A stretch of DNA of 64,000 nucleotides from Pseudeuparius sepicola (taxonomy: Eukaryota; Arthropoda; Insecta; Coleoptera; Anthribidae), in NCBI GenBank assembly GCA_963920635.1, contig OY987302.1, positions 46,441,500-46,505,499 on the forward strand, given 5' to 3'. The notes under the pieces were generated by a model. That model saw only the letters and a program-made list of their open reading frames with translations, ran no database searches and was not told where the DNA came from. This document shows positions 46,055 to 57,741 of the stretch, one piece after another. The first letter of the stretch is position 1. Each line of letters begins with the position of its first letter. A program made the translations under genes and the position numbers.

Positions 46055-47384
46055 ATGGGCCTTGTTCACTCAATCGAATTTCGATATTTCTTACTAGTAG
46101 AATGAAATGAATCACATAACTCTTTAATAAAAATCCCCCTTAGCATCTTTCTCGTCTATACCTAATTTTGTTATTAACTAAAAATATATATAAAAATTTT
46201 AAACTGCGCGCCTTAATTTGGTTGCGACGTTGCCGGTTATACTAGTAATCGAAGCCCCAAAAATTCGATCTCCGTTCTAATCTCAGACGTGCACATTGAA
46301 TCGAAATCGATTCTCTAGAGAAAGACAGTTGTATAAACGGTTGCCCGAACTCGACCGTACAGACACAGATAAGTTGTTTTGTGGGGTCGTGTGTCGTGTC
46401 TATAACAATCTGTGGGCGGGTCATGTCATTCCGTCATATTCTTTAATGTAAACCGAACTAATAAAACTAAATGCTTTTCTGAAAACCTGCAAAAGTGTAT
46501 ACCTACCGTATGCTGATTTGAAATCAAATTTAATTGGTCTTGTAATAAGGATGGCGCTAGGCACTTATTTAGCATTATCAGTATTGTTACCTCCCTATAT
46601 GAAAAACTGGAAAAAGTGATCCCGTAATTGAGAGAATGTAGAAAAGAATATTTTGGTCATCCGGAAAACCATCATAGCCATCATTTTAGGAGATGATAGA
46701 AAACACATTGGAGAGTTAGATTTAAGAATATTTGCAAAATGAAGAAGATCAACGACAAAAACCAACGATGTCAGAATATTTCGAGTTAATAAATTAAATT
46801 TTGATTCTCAAGATTATGTCTAGTTGACTGACAAAATGTTGTTATAAACCAGATTTATTTAGGTTTGGACAACTTACAAGTTGGTGATCATTCTGCAAGT
46901 AACTTTTAACTCAAAAAAGGGAAAAATATTGCTATTATGTGGTATATCTATTATTAAATTAATTGATATTGAGGTTATTTTTATTTCTGTTTATGGCCTC
47001 TGCTCTTTTCGAGCAATCTATTAGCCACTATGGGGCAACGTACCATGCCAAAGCGTGGGGAACCATGAAAGACCCACCCACTCGTGCACCGCCGCGCCGC
47101 CCCCTGATATTGTTTATTTGGCTTTTGCCACAAAATATAAGTTAGGTAAATTTTCTTCTTCTTCAGTTTTCACAAATCTCAAATAGAAACATATCAATAT
47201 TGCCGTAAATCGTGTCAACCTTGCAAAACAGTAGCCAGTTAGCTCACGAGCCCAAGGAATTTGAATTTCAAAAACGTTTTTAGGGCATTTCCCGGCCGAA
47301 AAAAAAAATCCGAAAAAAAAATTTTTGTGTTTTATTTACTATTAAGATTCATAATCAAACATAAAAAGTGTGAAACAGGCCCAT
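46055..47384. mobile_element. Deletion derivative of the P/THAP element
   Basis: From ATGGGCCTTGTTCACTCAAT to TGTGAAACAGGCCCAT this matches, in inverted orientation, the two flanks of the 59684-63209 element: 46055-47085 corresponds to about 62128-63209 and 47085-47384 to 59684-60013. The roughly 2.1 kb of the longer copy between 60013 and 62128, including the transposase relic, is missing. The junction lies in GTGGGTGGGTCT-like text that occurs at both breakpoints of the long copy. Eight-base duplications were not recognisable. Confidence 0.8.
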
Positions 47385-48009
47385 GTGATACGCTGCACGG
47401 TTTTGATAATTTTATGTGTGTGTAGGAAGTGTCCTTATGCACTTGTGGGACATATCGTCATGGTGGCAGCGCTATTCCATGGCCTGCTATGATTTTTTCG
47501 ATGCGATTTTTCCGAGAATGTTATTAGGCACTTTTCTTTATTGAAAATTTAGCTACGTACTACGTAGCTTTATTCGGCACCCCCTTAAACCCCAATGTCC
47601 CAAGTTTTATTAATTTACTTCGCAGACTAACATTTCTACAGGGCCTTAACTCAGGAAAAAATTAAATTTGTTTAAGTTTGGATTTTCTGTTAGCAAGTGC
47701 CGGGTCGCGGAAAATTGTAGATAAGGATACAAAATTAATTTTGATCAATGTTATTAGGGTCACTCTGTATTGGAAAAATTATGGATTTGTTGGTACGAAA
47801 AGCCGAATCGAGTTTTTCAATAGCATCACTTTCAATACGGCATGTCAATATTTGGAAAATATGGATTATATTTATGTCCCGGGGTGATGGAAATATTTAA
47901 TTGAGGTTGTTTATTTTATTTTTTCAATTTTTTCTATAAAGAAGATAATTTTGCTACGCTTCATGGCCAATGGAATTGATTTGTGTAGGTACAAACAAAA
48001 AATAATTAC
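47385..48009. other. nwk intron, no gene seen
   Basis: Intron DNA between the P/THAP derivative and the small nwk exon. GGGTCACTCTGTATTGG near 47757 is a possible solitary element end. The 69-codon plus frame has no family motif. Confidence 0.4.
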
Positions 48010-48100
48010 CTTCTTCTCCTTCGTAGTCATACAGGGCTATGCAGAAAGACACTGCGGGCTTTTCTGTTTCTTTCTGAGTAGGCATCGAAATGACAGAAAT
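48010..48100 (-). CDS. nwk: nwk exon: linker and start of second SH3
   Basis: Acceptor ATTTTTTTCAG and donor GAAG|GTAATT bound a 91-nt exon, phase 0 in and phase 1 out. It encodes ISVISMPTQKETEKPAVSFC and then IALYDYEGEE, where ALYDY is the classic first strand of an SH3 domain; the fold is completed by the exon at 44830-45080, whose first residue (Asp) is split across this junction. The upstream exon ends in phase 0 with SPEQ. This position, splitting the second SH3 after the ALYDYE segment, is what allows the exon to be recognised despite its size. Confidence 0.9.
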
Positions 48101-49214
48101 CTGAAAAAAATATTTTTTTGAAATTTATTGTACGATTTTCAGTTGGCTTTCGTCGCCCGTGAAACTTGGCCAGATATTCAAAACCCGGCCAATAAAGTAT
48201 CATATTTAACTTTTCAACCTTATTGCAGAATTGTTACCTATAACAAAGCAATCTGAACTGATCCATTGTTGCATTTGCGTGCCATTTTAGACCATTGGAT
48301 TTAAAAAGTTAAATATTCAGTTTATGTACTAAGATAAATAAGTTCAATAGCAAGAATCTATTACTGATGGGCATATACAATAAATTGCTGTATATATTAG
48401 GATGGTTACTTTCTATGGTATTATTAGAAAGAAAATAGGAAATAAAAAACGTCCAAAGACAACTTCAAAGTAAAATGTAGAAAATACAGAGCTGTACGAA
48501 AGTGGTGTAGAGTCTGAGGATTTATATCTCTACCTTTAAAATACCCACAAGATAAAATATATGAAGAATATTTAAAGAATTTCAAAATTTGTACTCAGAA
48601 CAAAAAAGAAGCCAGTTCTTCAAAAGTATCTCAAAGTCAAAAAGATGAAAATTAAGAATATGCCGATTGTTCACAAGTATTTAATAAAAAAAAAAACTAT
48701 TTTTCATTGCATGTAACCACTGCCAGAGTTGATTTTGTTTAAATTGTTCACTATTAACCAAAAACGAAGCTATAGAAAATGTTACAAGCATCCATAAATT
48801 AAAAGAAGAAAATATGTTTCTTAAAAAAATCATTTTTCAATCAAGTGAAAAATTTGGTAAAGTAGTAGAGAATCTAGAAAAGATAGAAACAGCTAGACAA
48901 CAAATATAGAAATTAAATGAAATTGAAGACGAGAAAAAATTTTTTTTAATCGTTTGCCAGCAAGAAAACATCGCAAATTGAAAATAAATAATAATTATTA
49001 TACTCTGAAGTTGTAGGTTACAATAAAACAAGTACAAAAGAAAATTTACCGGTAATAATAATAAAACCTAAAGTTAACCAAAGTAGCACTTGTATGATAT
49101 TATTAAAAGCCTACCTTCACTATTGCCAGACACTTTCCGTTGGTCCTAACTTTCGCCAGACACTTTAAAGCTCGATAAAAATTGAGACAGGTATCTACGT
49201 GAATTTTATTTATA
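48101..49214. other. nwk intron, possible coding decay
   Basis: No supported gene. Between about 48440 and 48660 one plus frame reads KYPQDKIYEEYLKNFKICTQ followed by a Lys/Ser-rich part, which looks protein-like but is broken by stops; it may be a decayed transposase or gene fragment. I could not identify it. Confidence 0.3.
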
Positions 49215-49661
49215 CAGGGTGTTTCAAAATTCAGTACAAGATTTTAAGGGCGTATTTTTGAGGCAAAAAAAAATTTTTTTTCCTATAAAAAAATTAAAGA
49301 TATCAAAATTTTAGATTTTTTGAGGGCTGATTAGATGACCTTGTTTAATTATAATATTTATCGGCGGTAACATAAAATTTCGTCCATCAGACCCCCTAAA
49401 TCCCCCCAAAATTAGGTTTACGTCATTTTTGAGGCAAAAAAATGAATAGAGCGCCTAAATAAACAGGTGTTTGCAAATTTTCAGGAGATTTGATGAGTAA
49501 ATGTAGGCATAGTTCAAAATAATCGATTTTTTTCGCGCAACTTGCGATGGCTGTAGCTCCGAGGGAGTGCATTTTAGGACACATGTTTATAGGGGAAAAA
49601 ATGTTTTTTTGCCTCAAAAATACACCCTTAAAATCTTTGTACTGAATATTGAAACACCCTG
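49215..49661. mobile_element. TIR element (MITE)
   Basis: CAGGGTGTTTCAAAATTCAGTA...GATTTTAAGGG at the left and CCTTAAAATCTTTGTACTGA with GAAACACCCTG at the right; TA precedes the left end. Arms are about 70-80 bp with TTTTTGAGGCAAAAA-type text. The interior 115-codon minus frame is not recognised as a protein. Confidence 0.85.
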
Positions 49662-51001
49662 TGTAATATATGATTCCGGTGATTATTTTTAAGATATTTT
49701 GTAAGCGGCGAGACCAACTCAAGGTCCAACATCCCCCAGACACGATATAATATCCACTGTGAGTTTTCAATTTTGCAAGTTAATTATTGCATTTATAACA
49801 ACCAAACCAGACCTGTTTTGTAGCTATTTTCATTGCAAACAAACTGCGTTCCAGGTTCCAGGCAGCTAACAAAGTGCATTCGGGATATTTTTGCCCTAGG
49901 AAGTCATCCTGATGAGTTATTAAAGAAATGTAGCTAAAAATATTTTGAAATGCCTAAATACATAGCATTCACATATGTTTTTTCTATACACATTATTCTG
50001 GACAAATTACAACATTAATCCAGCTATTATGACGAAAATGCACAAAACAGGTACCCCGCATATCGGCCCAATGAGGAACTTGCACAAAAATTAAATTTGA
50101 AAAATATTACTTTCAAACTTAATTTATTGCCATTAAATGATAAATGAACCACAGTTCACAAAAAACTCATTTTTTATTTTTATGTAATAAATATAAGCAA
50201 TTAAAAACTGCATAATTCAAATCATTCTTGTAACGCGCCCTCCTTGGTTGTGACGTCAAGTAGCTCGTTGGTGGTGGCGCCTCTGGTGGACGGCGGCACC
50301 ATGTATAAACTAATATGGGCGGCACATGTATAAAAACTACAGCACCACGCAAGCTTTGTTTATAAAGATCAACGAGAACGTCCCATCCTTGTCTATCCGT
50401 CTTATTATAGTCTTGATATTGTTAATAATGTTTGAAAAGAGTGTGCTGTATTAAATATTTATTTACATTGCGAGATGCGTAAGCGCACTTTTTTGGCCGA
50501 GGAGGTTGTTTAACGCCCGCATTGCCTAGGGTCTTAAAACTATCCTCGAGGCCAAAAAGAGCTTACGCATCGAGCAATGTATTACATTTTTCCTGCTACT
50601 GACAATTTCATATTAGATATAAGAGATAGAATGCAGTGATAATTAAAAAAAAACTTCTTGTGCGATTGAGCCCGGGACCTCACCATTTAGTTAAAGAAGT
50701 GCTTGTTAAATTTAAACTTTTAGGCGGTTCTTTTTTTTTACCTACATCAGAGCCCTCTCGAAGTGGGTCGCCGAACTGTTTATTTTAACGTTAAATGTCC
50801 ATTCTTCCTTCTCTAATTCTGTGTAGCTGTCACTCCTGTCACTGCCTTCTGATCGATCGAGCGCTGTGACGTCACAACCATTCCCGCGCTTTTCGTGTCG
50901 TTTCAAATGAATAGCTTGCGGTCACAACTTTAATTATTTATTGCAAATTATATATTGCGATTTGAGGGCTGATATTTGGTATGTGCTCTTTCTATAGATG
51001 G
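49662..51001. other. nwk intron with one hairpin
   Basis: No gene. An imperfect inverted pair at about 50467-50580 (CATTGCGAGATGCGTAAGCG with GGCCGAGGA against TCCTCGAGGCC and CTTACGCATCGAGCAATG) encloses a GC-richer loop and may be a small foldback element. Confidence 0.5.
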
Positions 51002-51009
51002 GCAAATAT

Positions 51010-54000
51010 CAGGGTTGGCACTGGGTCACTAAAAGTCACTTTCTTAATAAGTAGTCACTAAAAAGTCACTTTTTAAAGAAAGGTCACTAAAAGTCACATT
51101 AATACGCAAAACTGAACACACCGGCAAATTTGAATTTAAGGAAAGAGAGACAAAAATAGTTTTTTTTTTCATTTTTTTCCACCAAAGACAAAATGAATCA
51201 CTTAATTCGGAAAATAAATCAAAATCTCTTTAAATTTGCCAGTGTGTGTAGTTTTTGCCTCAACCCAAAACTCTTTAACATTTTGATTGTGTCGCGCCTC
51301 GCTGCGCCATCCAATACCTTTAAAATTTCCGTTTTCGCGCTATTTCGCTAGCCCACTGGATAGCACGGCCAACATTTATAGGTTAATGTTCACGTGCTCT
51401 GTATTATTTATAATTGAGTTTATTCCATGATGTTTATTGTATCATGAGTTTATTCTATTAAAACTTAAAACATGGCAATAAGAACCAGTGAAACTAGAAA
51501 ATAAGGTAAACAGGGACATAACGATACACGCAAGCAAGAACATTGCAAGTGACATTTTTATGATTTTCACTTTTCTTTCATTTCTGTGGTCTAGTTACGG
51601 GATATTTTTGGATAAAATACAAAACTACTTTTTTTTTAATTCAACCATTACCTCAACATTTTTCAATTCAAAACGAAGCCATTTAAGGAAGTTTTTTGTT
51701 TTAACATAAAGTAAGCTTTCCTTACAGTGGTTCAGATCGTTTTTTCGAACTTTTTTGTACGTTAGAATATTTTTGTTTTCCGTATGGCACGTAAGAATAG
51801 TAGTTTGTCGAATGATAAATCAACTTTTATTTTGAAAATTTTGCTCCAGTTTGGAATTTATGAGAAAAGAACATTACTTTTTTGCGGACATAGAATTTTG
51901 ACCTAAATATTTTTCTTTTCAATTAATATTTGGTACACTCTAACAAAACACTTATATCTAGGTTGACTCGTAGCCCTTTTTTTAAATTTCTTGTCTGATT
52001 TTAAATTGCAGGCCTTTGAATATGTAAGTAAAAATTCTCTTATTTTAAAAATTTCGTAACTTACAAAAAAGTTCGAAAAAACGATCTGAACAACCTTAAA
52101 GTTTGTCTGTATGCTTAATTAACATCTGGTATAGTGATTTTTTAACTTTCTAGTCTTTAATAACGAACGAACTTTCGAGTACAAAACAAACTAGGTATCA
52201 TCGCTTGCTCAACTACGGTCTAATCATATCTAAATTATTTTTTGAAAGTAAAAATTTTTAGTTTTTTTAAACGTAAAACTTGTTTTGCAAGATTCAAGGT
52301 ATAATAAACGATCAACTGTCTTTTGCAAACAACTATTTGAACACTTAACTTTTAACTCAATCGCAGATAAGTTTGTGTTCAAAGTTTAACTACAGATGAA
52401 AAGGCTGGTTCTTATGGTGTTTGTTATACCTGGGATTACCTGGGATTTTTTATTTATATTTCTTTTGCTTTATATTTCCTGATGAGTTACTCTATACACT
52501 GTGTCCCGGATAAGAATGAACAGCATGGGGATATTGCAAACGGTGAGAGATAGAGCAACGGTTAAATGGGGGAAAAGTTGCGCAATTTCGAGGTCAATAA
52601 AATGGCACAAACAGATTTCTAATATCTTTTTTCGTTTTTGAGTTATTTTGAAAAAAGTAAAATTTTGCGTTTTCGATTTTATTTTTTTCTGAAGTTGTTA
52701 TCACAGATAGAAAAAAACAGAAAAAACACTTTCTTATGACACTTTTTAACGGGTTTTAAGATGGCGTTTTTAGATTTGTTCTACAACGTTTGGTTTTTGA
52801 GAAACCATCTTCAACTTTATTTTTTTAAATACGGACCTGGATTTTTTTTTGAAGATTTTGACAGCACTTTTCATTGCAAATACCATGATGTATGACACGA
52901 AATATTTTTAAATTGTTTTGAGACAATTATTCTGAAAATTCCCTTTTTTCCATTCATTTTTCTCTAATGCGGCCCTGTATTTAATAATAAGAAGTCTAAA
53001 TATTAATCAGTATTGTCAACAATTTAACCTACAACTTATCTTTCGATTATTGGAGAACTAAAAAAAGGACGGCAAAGACTAATAACAGTCACATGCGATA
53101 ATAAAAAATAAATAAAAACCTCCACCTAGAAGGCTTTGAAACAACGAAACCAACCCCTTGTCATTTGTCATAACTCCCACTGTATCATTTAGTTAACAAT
53201 TTGTATCATTAGAAATGGAGGGTGCTTTTTCAAATGGGGACACATTTAACATGTCAGCATGTTATATCTTGCGTCACAGAAATAGTGTAGAGGCCGATAA
53301 ATATCAAAAGTTATTGATTTCGTTGGCTTAAAGCTTTCTTCTGACAATTAGAAAAAGCTAAGAATTTACTCCAAAACACAATGCGACACTGTTTGCTGTA
53401 CAACAACAGAGGAAAACACTTACCAGACAGGGCCGTATTTAAAAATATTAAGTTTTCGAAGTAAAAATAAACTGTAAATAAATTGTTGTCAATACTGATT
53501 AATATTTAGACTTCTTATTATTAAATACAGGGCCGCAATAGAAAAAATGAATGGAAAAAAAGGAATAATCAGTATAATTGTCTCAAAACATTTTAAAAAT
53601 AGAGAGCTTTCAAAATCTGCAAAAAAAAATCCAGGTCCGTATTTAAAAAAATAAAGTTGAAGATGGTTTCTCAAAAACGAAACGTTGTAGAACAAATCTA
53701 AAAAAGCCATCTTAAAGCCCGTTAAAAAGTGCCATAAGAAAGTATTTTTCTTTTTTTTCTATCTGTGATAACAACTTCAGAAAAAAATAAAATCGAAAAC
53801 GCAAAATTTTACTTTTTTCAAAATAACTTAAAAACGAAAAATGATATTAGAAATCTGTTTGTGCCATTTTATTGACCTCGAAATTGCGCAACTTTTTCCC
53901 CATTTAACCGTTGCTCTATCTCTCACCGTTTGCAATATCCCCATGCTGTTCATTCTTATCCGGGACACAGTGTATATGTTAAGTAAAAATTACAAAATCT

Positions 54001-54456
54001 GATACATGTCATTTGCTACTGTCACGCCGATACCTATTATCACAGAAAATATAGTTCCACAACAGAAAGCTCCTTAGCAATACAGACTCCAAAAACAAGC
54101 AGATTGCATTTCGTATGAAATGGTATTTTTCCAAAATATAATCTACCCAATTCGTAGATTAGCCAACATTTAATAGTTGACCTCCATATCATTGCATTTG
54201 GAAAATATTAAGCTTTAAAGTTGGAGTCCATTTGACAGCTGCCACTAAGGAGCTCTCTGTTCTGAATATATTTTCTGTGCTATTATCTATATTCCAAAAC
54301 ATTTTCAAATATTTAATTTATTCCTTTAGGAAGACATGGCCGAAAGTCACTAAAAGTCATTTTTTCCCGTAAAGGAGCCACTTAAAAATAACATTTTTTT
54401 CTCAGAAATGGTCACTAAAGTCACCTTTTTAAAGCAAAATTAGAATGGCAACCCTG
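51010..54456. mobile_element. hAT-like element, 3.4 kb, nested insertion
   Basis: Begins CAGGGTTGGCACTGGGTCAC and ends TGGCAACCCTG. GCAAATAT is an exact eight-base duplication (51002-51009 and 54457-54464). Subterminal regions carry repeated GTCACTAAAAGTCAC motifs in both arms, the kind of clustered subterminal repeats bound by hAT transposases. The interior contains an inverted pair (51726-51757 with 52065-52097, TTCAGATCGTTTTTTCGAAC) and a nested foldback element at 52497-53972. No transposase domain was recognised. Confidence 0.85.
52497..53972. mobile_element. Foldback element nested in hAT
   Basis: CACTGTGTCCCGGATAAGAA at the left and its inverse at the right, with TA on both sides. Arms of about 500 bp pair closely (GGTTAAATGGGG, AATTGCGCAA, TTTAATAATAAGAAGTCTAA), leaving about 450 bp unpaired. 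No coding motif; the minus frame at 53489-53710 and its plus-side counterpart are products of the inverted arms. Confidence 0.9.
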
Positions 54457-54465
54457 GCAAATATA

Positions 54466-55927
54466 AACTCCTGGACAAAATTAACGCAACATCATAAATT
54501 TGCCACTTATTTGATGCTATTTTTTTTTCTGAATTTATGATCCGATTTGAATGATTTTTTTTTGCATTGTAGGTTGGTTCCTTGACAATTTCATAGCTTT
54601 CGCTGTTTATGATAAAAAGTTCATTTTCGATTTATACCGGGTGTAACAAAAATGTTATGTTTTTTTCCGAAAATTCGTATCACCCTGTGGAGTATACTAG
54701 CAACCGAAACATATAGCAGTTGACATTAGACGGTAGGTCCATCTTTCTTCAACATTTTATTTTTTGGTTTACTTCATTATCTCTGTTATTAAAGGAGATA
54801 CACTGTTTTATATCGTAACATGTTTTTATAGACTTTATTATTCAACACAGTCATTGTTGAATGTTTTCAAGTGGGCTATGGAACTTTTCTGACATTTCAA
54901 GCGATGTGTCAACAGATGTTGTGTTTTAAAGTTACAAAGGTCGAATAAAATTCGCCATACCGATAAAAACTGTTCGGAAACTGCTTATTAAACGTTCGTT
55001 TCATATGCCCAGTTGCCCGACGAGTATTTTAAAATTGAAAAATGAATCGACCAAAAAATTTATCGGCAGAAGAAGCAGTAAGAGCTTTAACTTTGGTGGA
55101 TGAAGGCTATTCGATGTGTCATGTTGCTAATGTGATAGGAAGACATCGTTCGACTGTAAGTCGTATGGTTGAACGATTTAACGAGACAGGATCCTACTCT
55201 CGAAGGTCAGGCCAAGGGCGAAACCGATGTACCGATCCAAGGGATGAGCGTTTTATTAGGCAAACTGCTCTAAGAAACAGGAATATCACTAGTACTAGGC
55301 TAAAAACTGAGCTTAGAACTGCTCGCCATCATACAATATTGTTTCGAACAATCAGAAGACGTTTAAATGAGGCTGGTTTAAACGACAGAATAGTCGGGCA
55401 ACTGGGCATATGAAACAAACGTTTAATAAGCAGTTTCCGAACAGTTTTTATCGGTATGGCGAATTTTATTCAACCTTTGTAACTTTAAAACACAACATCT
55501 GTTGACACATCGCTTGAAATGTCAGAAAAGTTCCATAGCCTACTTGAAAACATTCAACAATGACTGTGTTGAATAATATAGTCTATAAAAACATGTTACG
55601 ATATAAAACAGTGTATCTCCTTTAATAACAGAGATAATGAAGTAAACCAAAAAGGAAAATGTTGAAGAAAGATGGACCTACCTATGTTTCGGTTGCTAGT
55701 ATACTCCACAGGGTGATACGAATTTTCGGAAAAAAACATAACATTTTTGTTACACCCGGTATAAATCGAAAATGAATTTTTTATCATAAACAGCGAAAAC
55801 TGTGACATTGTCAAGGAACCAACCTACAATGCAAAAAAATGATTCAAATCAGATCATAAATTCAGAAAAAAAATAGCCTCAAATAAGTGGCACATTTATG
55901 ATGTTGCGTTAATTTTGTCCAGGAGTT
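54466..55927 (+). mobile_element. Tc1-like element with half-kilobase TIRs
   Basis: Ends AACTCCTGGACAAAATTAAC and GTTAATTTTGTCCAGGAGTT, both beside TA. Arms about 54466-55020 and 55395-55927 are inverted over more than 500 bp, up to TATGCCCAGTTGCCC. Between them lies only the N-terminal part of a transposase, so the catalytic half has been lost. The right edge lies 94 nt beyond the splice donor of the nwk first-SH3 exon. Confidence 0.88.
55042..55413 (+). pseudogene. Transposase N-terminus only (paired HTH)
   Basis: A complete 123-codon frame: MNRPKNLSAEEAVRALTLVD, then VANVIGRHRSTVSRMVERF (first helix-turn-helix, Tc1 type), a GRPR-like region SGQGRNRC, and TSTRLKTELRT with RTIRRRLNEAGL (second HTH, normally followed by the catalytic domain). 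It then runs straight into the right inverted arm and stops. No DDE/D residues exist. If expressed it would be a DNA-binding-only fragment, but nothing in the sequence shows expression. Confidence 0.8.
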
Positions 55928-56021
55928 TATTGAAGAAATAAAAAAAATGTTCAAGTTCCCCATTATTATTTCTCAGCCAATGGAACCGCGACAGTCGTCC
56001 CGTTCCCCCGACACCACCCAC

Positions 56022-56342
56022 CTGCTCGGGCGACTGCGCGGCAGTGTCCACCTGGCCGCCGCCGCCCTCGACGTCGTCCACCGTGTAGTCGACCGACGAG
56101 AAGGAGATCTGCTGGCGCAGCCGGTGCTCGCCGCCGTCGCCGGAGGCGGCGCCGCCGCCGCCGACGCCGGCCAGCGCCGCCGCCTCCGCCTCGTCCTCGC
56201 GCTCCACGTCGAGGTAGTTGTGGGGCACGTAGCCCTCCTCGCCGCGGTAGTTGCGCGCGCGCAGCCACCCGTCGCCGTCGCCCTCGCCTACCACCTCCAG
56301 CTGCTCGTTCTCGACGATGGTGAGCTCGTCGGGGTTCTGGGC
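56022..56342 (-). CDS. nwk: nwk exon: first SH3 domain
   Basis: Acceptor TCCGCTGCAG and donor CAG|GTGGGT bound a 321-nt exon of 107 codons, phase 0 in and out. It begins [20 protein letters not shown], continues [20 protein letters not shown] and [10 protein letters not shown], and goes on with Ala/Gly-rich and DYTVDDVE linker sequence ending SPEQ. DELTI, GWLRARN and GYVPHNYL are SH3 landmarks, and this exact style ([16 protein letters not shown]) is diagnostic for the first SH3 of Nwk/FCHSD. The ALYDY-like strand should come from the exon upstream, which together with the F-BAR part is outside the window. Transposons flank it closely: 29 nt upstream and 94 nt downstream. Most GC-rich part of the window. 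Confidence 0.93.
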
Positions 56343-56673
56343 CTGCAGCGGACACGGATAATAGTCGCATTCACGGGCGTAGCCAAGGGGGGGGTTCGGG
56401 GGTTCAAACCCCTCCCCCCCCCCGAAATAAGCAAAATATTACCTAATATTATACCGAAAAAATACGAGGAGTGAAGAGTTAAATTATTATTACGTTTGAA
56501 TATATGTAGTAATAGTAGCGCCTAGCGCCATCTTTTGACGAGAGGCAGACGCAGTTGCAGCCGAACTATTTTGTATTGTAGGGACACTTTGCGTTGTTTC
56601 TCGATTATTCGCCACGCCCCTAGGTCGAAATGAGCGGAACTTTGTGGAAGTTTCTGGACGGCTACTGGGCTGC

Positions 56674-56680
56674 TATATAA
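56674..56680 (+). promoter_or_regulatory. TATA box of the hAT element
   Basis: TATATAA in GGGCTGCTATATAAGCGG, followed by GC-rich leader and the first ATG of the transposase relic about 190 nt downstream (56870). The distance and surroundings fit a core promoter for the element's own gene on the plus strand. Start site not determined. Confidence 0.5.
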
Positions 56681-56869
56681 GCGGCGCCGCGGCGCGTGAC
56701 CGCGCTTACGGCAGTATTGTTCCATGCGAACTCGAAGCGAATAAAAGTGAAAAGTGGTGAACGAATAGTGAAGAGAATTAAGTGTACCGTGTAAGTGAGT
56801 AATTTTAGTGCACTGTTATTCGATGACCTTGTTAAGGATAGATACGTGAATCATTATTACTGTCGAAAA

Positions 56870-57197
56870 ATGGAGGGAAAAAAAAGGAAGGGTGATACTG
56901 ACTACTGGAAAAAGTGGTGTAGTCAAGGTCAAGGGGTTTCTAATAAAGACACAAATTTGGATTTAGCTATCAAAGCTTCCGCTACCTTGCATGCTGATAA
57001 GAAGACTGCCTACCCCGAAATCTAGTTTGGAATGCTTAGATATGTGCGATAAAAACCTTTATCCTAATATTTACACATTACTACAAATCTTGGCTACCAT
57101 TCCTGTATCCACTGCTACCCCAGAAAGGTCTTTCTCGAGCCTAACGAGACTGAAAAACTATTTACGAAACACTACAAGTGAAAACAGACTTAATGGT
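56870..57197 (+). pseudogene. hAT transposase, internally deleted
   Basis: The N-terminal piece reads MEGKKRKGDTDYWKKWCSQG and a Lys-rich part to about 57020. In another frame from about 57010 follows CDKNLYPNIYTLLQILATIP and VSTATPERSFSSLTRLK with NYLRNTTSENRLNG, the hAT C-terminal dimerisation motif with its ERSFS core intact. A zinc-finger/BED domain and the RNase H-like catalytic core that should lie between are missing, so the deletion joins the first 50 residues to the last 70. Frame differs across the junction. Confidence 0.8.
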
Positions 57198-57741
57198 TAA
57201 TGAACATTCACTATGGAACAGAAATTCATGCAGATGAAGTAGTGGATATATTTAAAAGAAAAAGCCGAAGATTTCTTCTTTAATGGTTTTAGATTTAGCG
57301 CAGAGGAACGAAATTAATTTATCCATTTCACTTAAAGTTAAGAACTTTATAAATATGTCGTAGTTGTTCGGATGAATATATAGATATTAAATTTCATGTT
57401 AGTATATTTTTGTTGTTTTATTTACTTCTCAAACTAACCCCCCCCCCCCAAAACTAAATCCTGGCTACGCCCGTGGTCGCATTAGTCCGCGACTGTTGAA
57501 AACCCCATTCTTTATACATTTGGAAAGTGATAAACAATAGCATACCTACATTCGGAGCCAAAACTGGGTATTTATGAATTCAGAACCGCATGCCTCAGAG
57601 AAATAACCAACGATAGAGGGAATGAGAACAAAAAGTAAACAGAGCCAACATCTTTTTGAGTGATGTATTCCATTGTTTACAGAATTGTATTTCAAAATAG
57701 AGGGGTTTAATAACGGGATGAAATGAAGACAATTTTAAATA

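Larger units (their letters stand above)
56372..57475 (+). mobile_element. hAT element beside the nwk acceptor
   Basis: CACGGGCGTAGCCAAGG...CTTGGCTACGCCCGTG-type TIRs (right end CTGGCTACGCCCGTG) and an exact eight-base duplication GTCGCATT (56364-56371 and 57476-57483). G-run and C-run tracts lie inside both ends. It contains a TATA box and a rearranged hAT transposase (separate entries). Inserted in the intron only 29 nt from the acceptor of the first-SH3 exon, in the orientation opposite to nwk. Confidence 0.92.

Noticed and set aside
55947..56474. 175-codon plus ORF and 134-codon Arg-rich minus ORF
   Set aside because: Both are shadows of the GC-rich first-SH3 exon of nwk in other frames.
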